A program made the position numbers and the translations under genes. Positions 62,191 through 64,000 of a stretch of DNA of 64,000 nucleotides are shown in pieces (within the stretch, counting starts at the first letter, position 1; each line of letters starts with the position of its first letter). The DNA is from Dehalococcoidia bacterium. GTDB lineage: Bacteria; Chloroflexota; Dehalococcoidia; UBA2979. The stretch is from positions 1 to 64,000 of the forward strand of contig JAQWMB010000012.1 in assembly GCA_029246995.1 (NCBI GenBank). The letters run 5' to 3'. The notes under the pieces were generated by a model that was not told the DNA's origin, ran no database searches, and saw nothing but the letters and a program-made list of their open reading frames with translations.

Positions 62191-63579
62191 GTGTTTATGA
62201 AAAAAAATTTCTATATCAGATCAAAAATTTCTATCATGCTTGTAGTCTTGTCTGCCTCACTTGCAGCTTGTTCAAATGGAAAATCTGATCAAAATACTGC
62301 TCTAACTAATCAATTGAATTCTTCGCAAGCTGAAAGTACTCAGCAACATAAAGAAAGTAAAGAAGTATTACAAAAAGAACAATCTCTTCCAAATATAACT
62401 TATTTTGCAAAAAATAAAAGTGATAGATTTTTTATTGACTTTGAAGATATTATTGCAGGACATCCTTATGTTGGAACAAGAAGTCCTAGGCCTCATAATG
62501 ATGCTCAAGTATATTTTTCAAACACAGATCAAAGGTGGATTGATGCGAAAAAACCTTCTGATTACCCTCCTATCTATGCTGTAGCTGATGGTTATGTGGC
62601 TCTACCTCAATCATCATTCTATAATGTGGTTGACCACTCAAATGCAGATCCTCCTTGGTGGCATGTAGCGTACAATTTTACTTTAAGAATAGCCAAAGAC
62701 GGCAATAGTTATATAGAATTCTTGTATCAAATGGAGCCTTATATGATACCTGATATTACGGATAAACCAAAAGATTTCTATAAACAATTCATCTTAGTTA
62801 CAGATGGTCAATATGTAAAGAAAGGAGATGTATTAGCGTATATGTATGTCCCGTCTTTTAGCGAAATGACTGGAAGTAAAGGAGCATCTTCCCATATTGC
62901 TTTCTCTTTAATTAAACAACCAAGAACGGTGTATGCACCTGCTATTTTTTCTGAAGAAGTAGTTGCAAAATTTGGTGAAATTTATAGACATCCTAAAGAA
63001 GGATGGGAGAGTAAAAGTTTCGGGTTTGATTGGAATAGAGGAAGAGGCCTTCCAAATGGGATGGGTTGGATGATTAGTGATGAAGAAAACCCATTTGGTG
63101 ATAATCCTCTAGATGTATTATTATTTGATGGAATTAAAGATGCAGAATTAGATCCTAAAGCAATGGCATATCCGAAAGACTTAGGATTTAAATCTTCAAA
63201 TTTGTTATATAGCCAGTATGGATGGGGAGGCACAATTATAGAAAATATTAAAATTGAAGAAGATTGGCAGTTGCTATTTGCTGGTATTGGTGGCCCAATG
63301 AAGGTTGTTTTCAAATTAGAAGAAAATGGTCAATACAGAGAAAGTAAAGTGCTTGAATTACGATCAGGACAAAATTTTAATCTGACTCATAAAAATAATT
63401 TTTTAGGAAATGCATCAAAATTTTCTATATTAATTACAGATCCAAATAATTGGGGATGGAGCTTGGCTTTTGCAAATAAAGAAGCTACATTCATTGCTCC
63501 TGGAAGCACAAAAGATATATCTCCTCAATGTCCACCCGGATGCCCACCTAGTCCAAATCCTTATAAACTTAATAGGTGA
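62191..63579 (+). CDS. lipoprotein with degenerate LytM/M23-like domain
   Basis: The lipobox is LSASLAACSNG near residue 27. The central region (about 125-260) has the M23/LytM outline: VADGYVALPQ, TDGQYVKKGDVLAYM and SSHIAFSLI, in which the metal His positions are mostly lost, so it is probably not an active peptidase. C-terminal domain is beta-rich; the end CPPGCPPSPNPY is Cys/Pro-rich. It is beyond the second repeat and may belong to another element. Confidence 0.55.
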   Translation: MFMKKNFYIRSKISIMLVVLSASLAACSNGKSDQNTALTNQLNSSQAESTQQHKESKEVLQKEQSLPNITYFAKNKSDRFFIDFEDIIAGHPYVGTRSPRPHNDAQVYFSNTDQRWIDAKKPSDYPPIYAVADGYVALPQSSFYNVVDHSNADPPWWHVAYNFTLRIAKDGNSYIEFLYQMEPYMIPDITDKPKDFYKQFILVTDGQYVKKGDVLAYMYVPSFSEMTGSKGASSHIAFSLIKQPRTVYAPAIFSEEVVAKFGEIYRHPKEGWESKSFGFDWNRGRGLPNGMGWMISDEENPFGDNPLDVLLFDGIKDAELDPKAMAYPKDLGFKSSNLLYSQYGWGGTIIENIKIEEDWQLLFAGIGGPMKVVFKLEENGQYRESKVLELRSGQNFNLTHKNNFLGNASKFSILITDPNNWGWSLAFANKEATFIAPGSTKDISPQCPPGCPPSPNPYKLNR

Positions 63580-63636
63580 TGGCCACAATAATTTAGTACA
63601 GCACAAAAAAATATATTTAGAGAGAGAAAAAAGAAA

Positions 63637-63783
63637 ATGGCAAACGTAAGAAATGAAAATGGAAGTTGTAAATGCGGCAGATCTCCAACTGGTGATTGTA
63701 TTGGCTGGCATAGTTTAACGCCTGCGGAATATGATGCGAAAACTGAAGCGGAAAAAGAAGCAACATTTGGTGACTCTAAATAA
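63637..63783 (+). CDS. 48-aa Cys-motif protein, missing from the ORF track
   Basis: An ORF with AGAGAGAAAAAAG upstream encodes a 48-residue peptide with the strong motif CKCGRSPTGDCIGWHSL followed by TPAEYDAKTEAEKEATF. Three cysteines and one His could bind a metal. I have a weak memory of similar small bacterial proteins with a CGRSPTGxCxGWH core but cannot name a family. Confidence 0.55.
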   Translation: MANVRNENGSCKCGRSPTGDCIGWHSLTPAEYDAKTEAEKEATFGDSK

Positions 63784-63785
63784 TA

Positions 63786-63946
63786 ATGCTCAATCAGTTT
63801 GTTGAAGATTTTACAGCATCACTATTAACAGCAGATAAAACCTCTGAGCCTGCGTTGGTAAAACATACAGTCCTGGAATAAGACAGTACTATAAAACAGA
63901 AGCAGTCAGGCTGTTTATTGAGAAAGAAGTTGTAATTGTGGTATAA
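63786..63946 (+). pseudogene. possible frameshifted small gene remnant at right edge
   Basis: A start frame reads MLNQFVEDFTASLLTADKTSEPALV and then runs on to a TAA. The +1 frame over the same area continues with coding-like VGKTYSPGIRQYYKTEAVRLFIEKEVVIV to TAA 63944-63946. Together they look like one ORF broken by a frameshift near 63864. The QPGI-type phrase recalls some restriction-enzyme-like proteins, but this is only an impression. Confidence 0.3.
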
Positions 63947-63950
63947 GACT

Positions 63951-63991
63951 AAGGGGGGGCCTACTTATGTCTGAGTGGCTCTCCCCTTTTT
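63951..63991 (+). terminator. GC-rich intrinsic terminator near window end
   Basis: AAGGGGGGGCC pairs with GGCTCTCCCCTT (one bulged T and G-T pairs) around a 15-base loop, followed by five T. It lies just after the broken ORF, and could work on either strand. Confidence 0.5.
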
Positions 63992-64000
63992 GTATGCGTT

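Overview
The window is a compact, AT-rich bacterial chromosome segment with short intergenic gaps and many overlapping start and stop codons. The gene content suggests a free-living marine Chloroflexota bacterium of the Dehalococcoidia/SAR202 kind. The clues are a DUF3090 protein, a fused AccD-AccA carboxyltransferase, a NurA-HerA-Mre11-Rad50 repair operon, a class F-like sortase, several PPOX-like flavoproteins and a class II CPD photolyase (which implies sunlit water). The taxonomy is an inference from gene families, not a measured placement.

Left end (1-6731): a cell-surface locus. It holds an ECF sigma factor cut by the window edge, a membrane protein placed like its anti-sigma factor, a small Cys-pair protein, a long leader with a strikingly GC-rich structured RNA segment ending in a terminator-like hairpin, a 798-aa Ala/Thr/Gly-rich secreted protein with highly biased codons, a 173-aa secreted protein with a VPSTG-TM-basic tail, and a sortase. 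Two tRNA-Ser genes follow.

Housekeeping block (7000-20900): MnmA, RsfS, Ndk, TsaB, TsaE, ThiL, GyrA, a TPR protein with an acidic tail, a secreted beta-rich protein, RNase HI, an amidase, myo-inositol-phosphate synthase and a PPOX-family protein. Next (20900-27900) come a formyltransferase-fold enzyme, a LysM lipoprotein, a two-component system with a PDZ protein, a very small YHS-like ORF missing from the ORF track, tRNA-Arg, a cupin and a class III aminotransferase.

Repair and metabolism (27800-41300): an operon nurA-herA-mre11/sbcD-rad50/sbcC-recF, then a UbiE-type methyltransferase, PurU, a basic protein, fused AccDA and a two-domain kinase. A TPP riboswitch at about 41284-41364 precedes a thiamine-type ABC transporter (binding protein, fused permease, ATPase). 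The riboswitch is followed by a hairpin that can hide the ribosome binding site, and the first gene seems to start at a non-AUG codon. The stretch 45200-59000 is mixed metabolism: DUF192, HAD, aminotransferase, a FabL-like SDR, IlvD, DUF3090, MurB, two PPOX proteins, VOC, GDPD, an Atg22-like MFS transporter, TauE, pterin dehydratase and photolyase.

Right end (58995-64000): tRNA-Lys(UUU) followed by an accessory region. The 5' half of the tRNA plus its upstream flank (146 bp) is repeated about 3 kb away, and the interval holds dispersed 10-bp and 22-bp repeats, a membrane protein with a pacifastin-like cysteine motif, a HExxH lipoprotein and small membrane proteins. This looks like a tRNA-targeted island or its remnant; no recombinase gene is visible. 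Beyond it lie a degenerate LytM-like lipoprotein, a tiny Cys-motif protein and a broken ORF.
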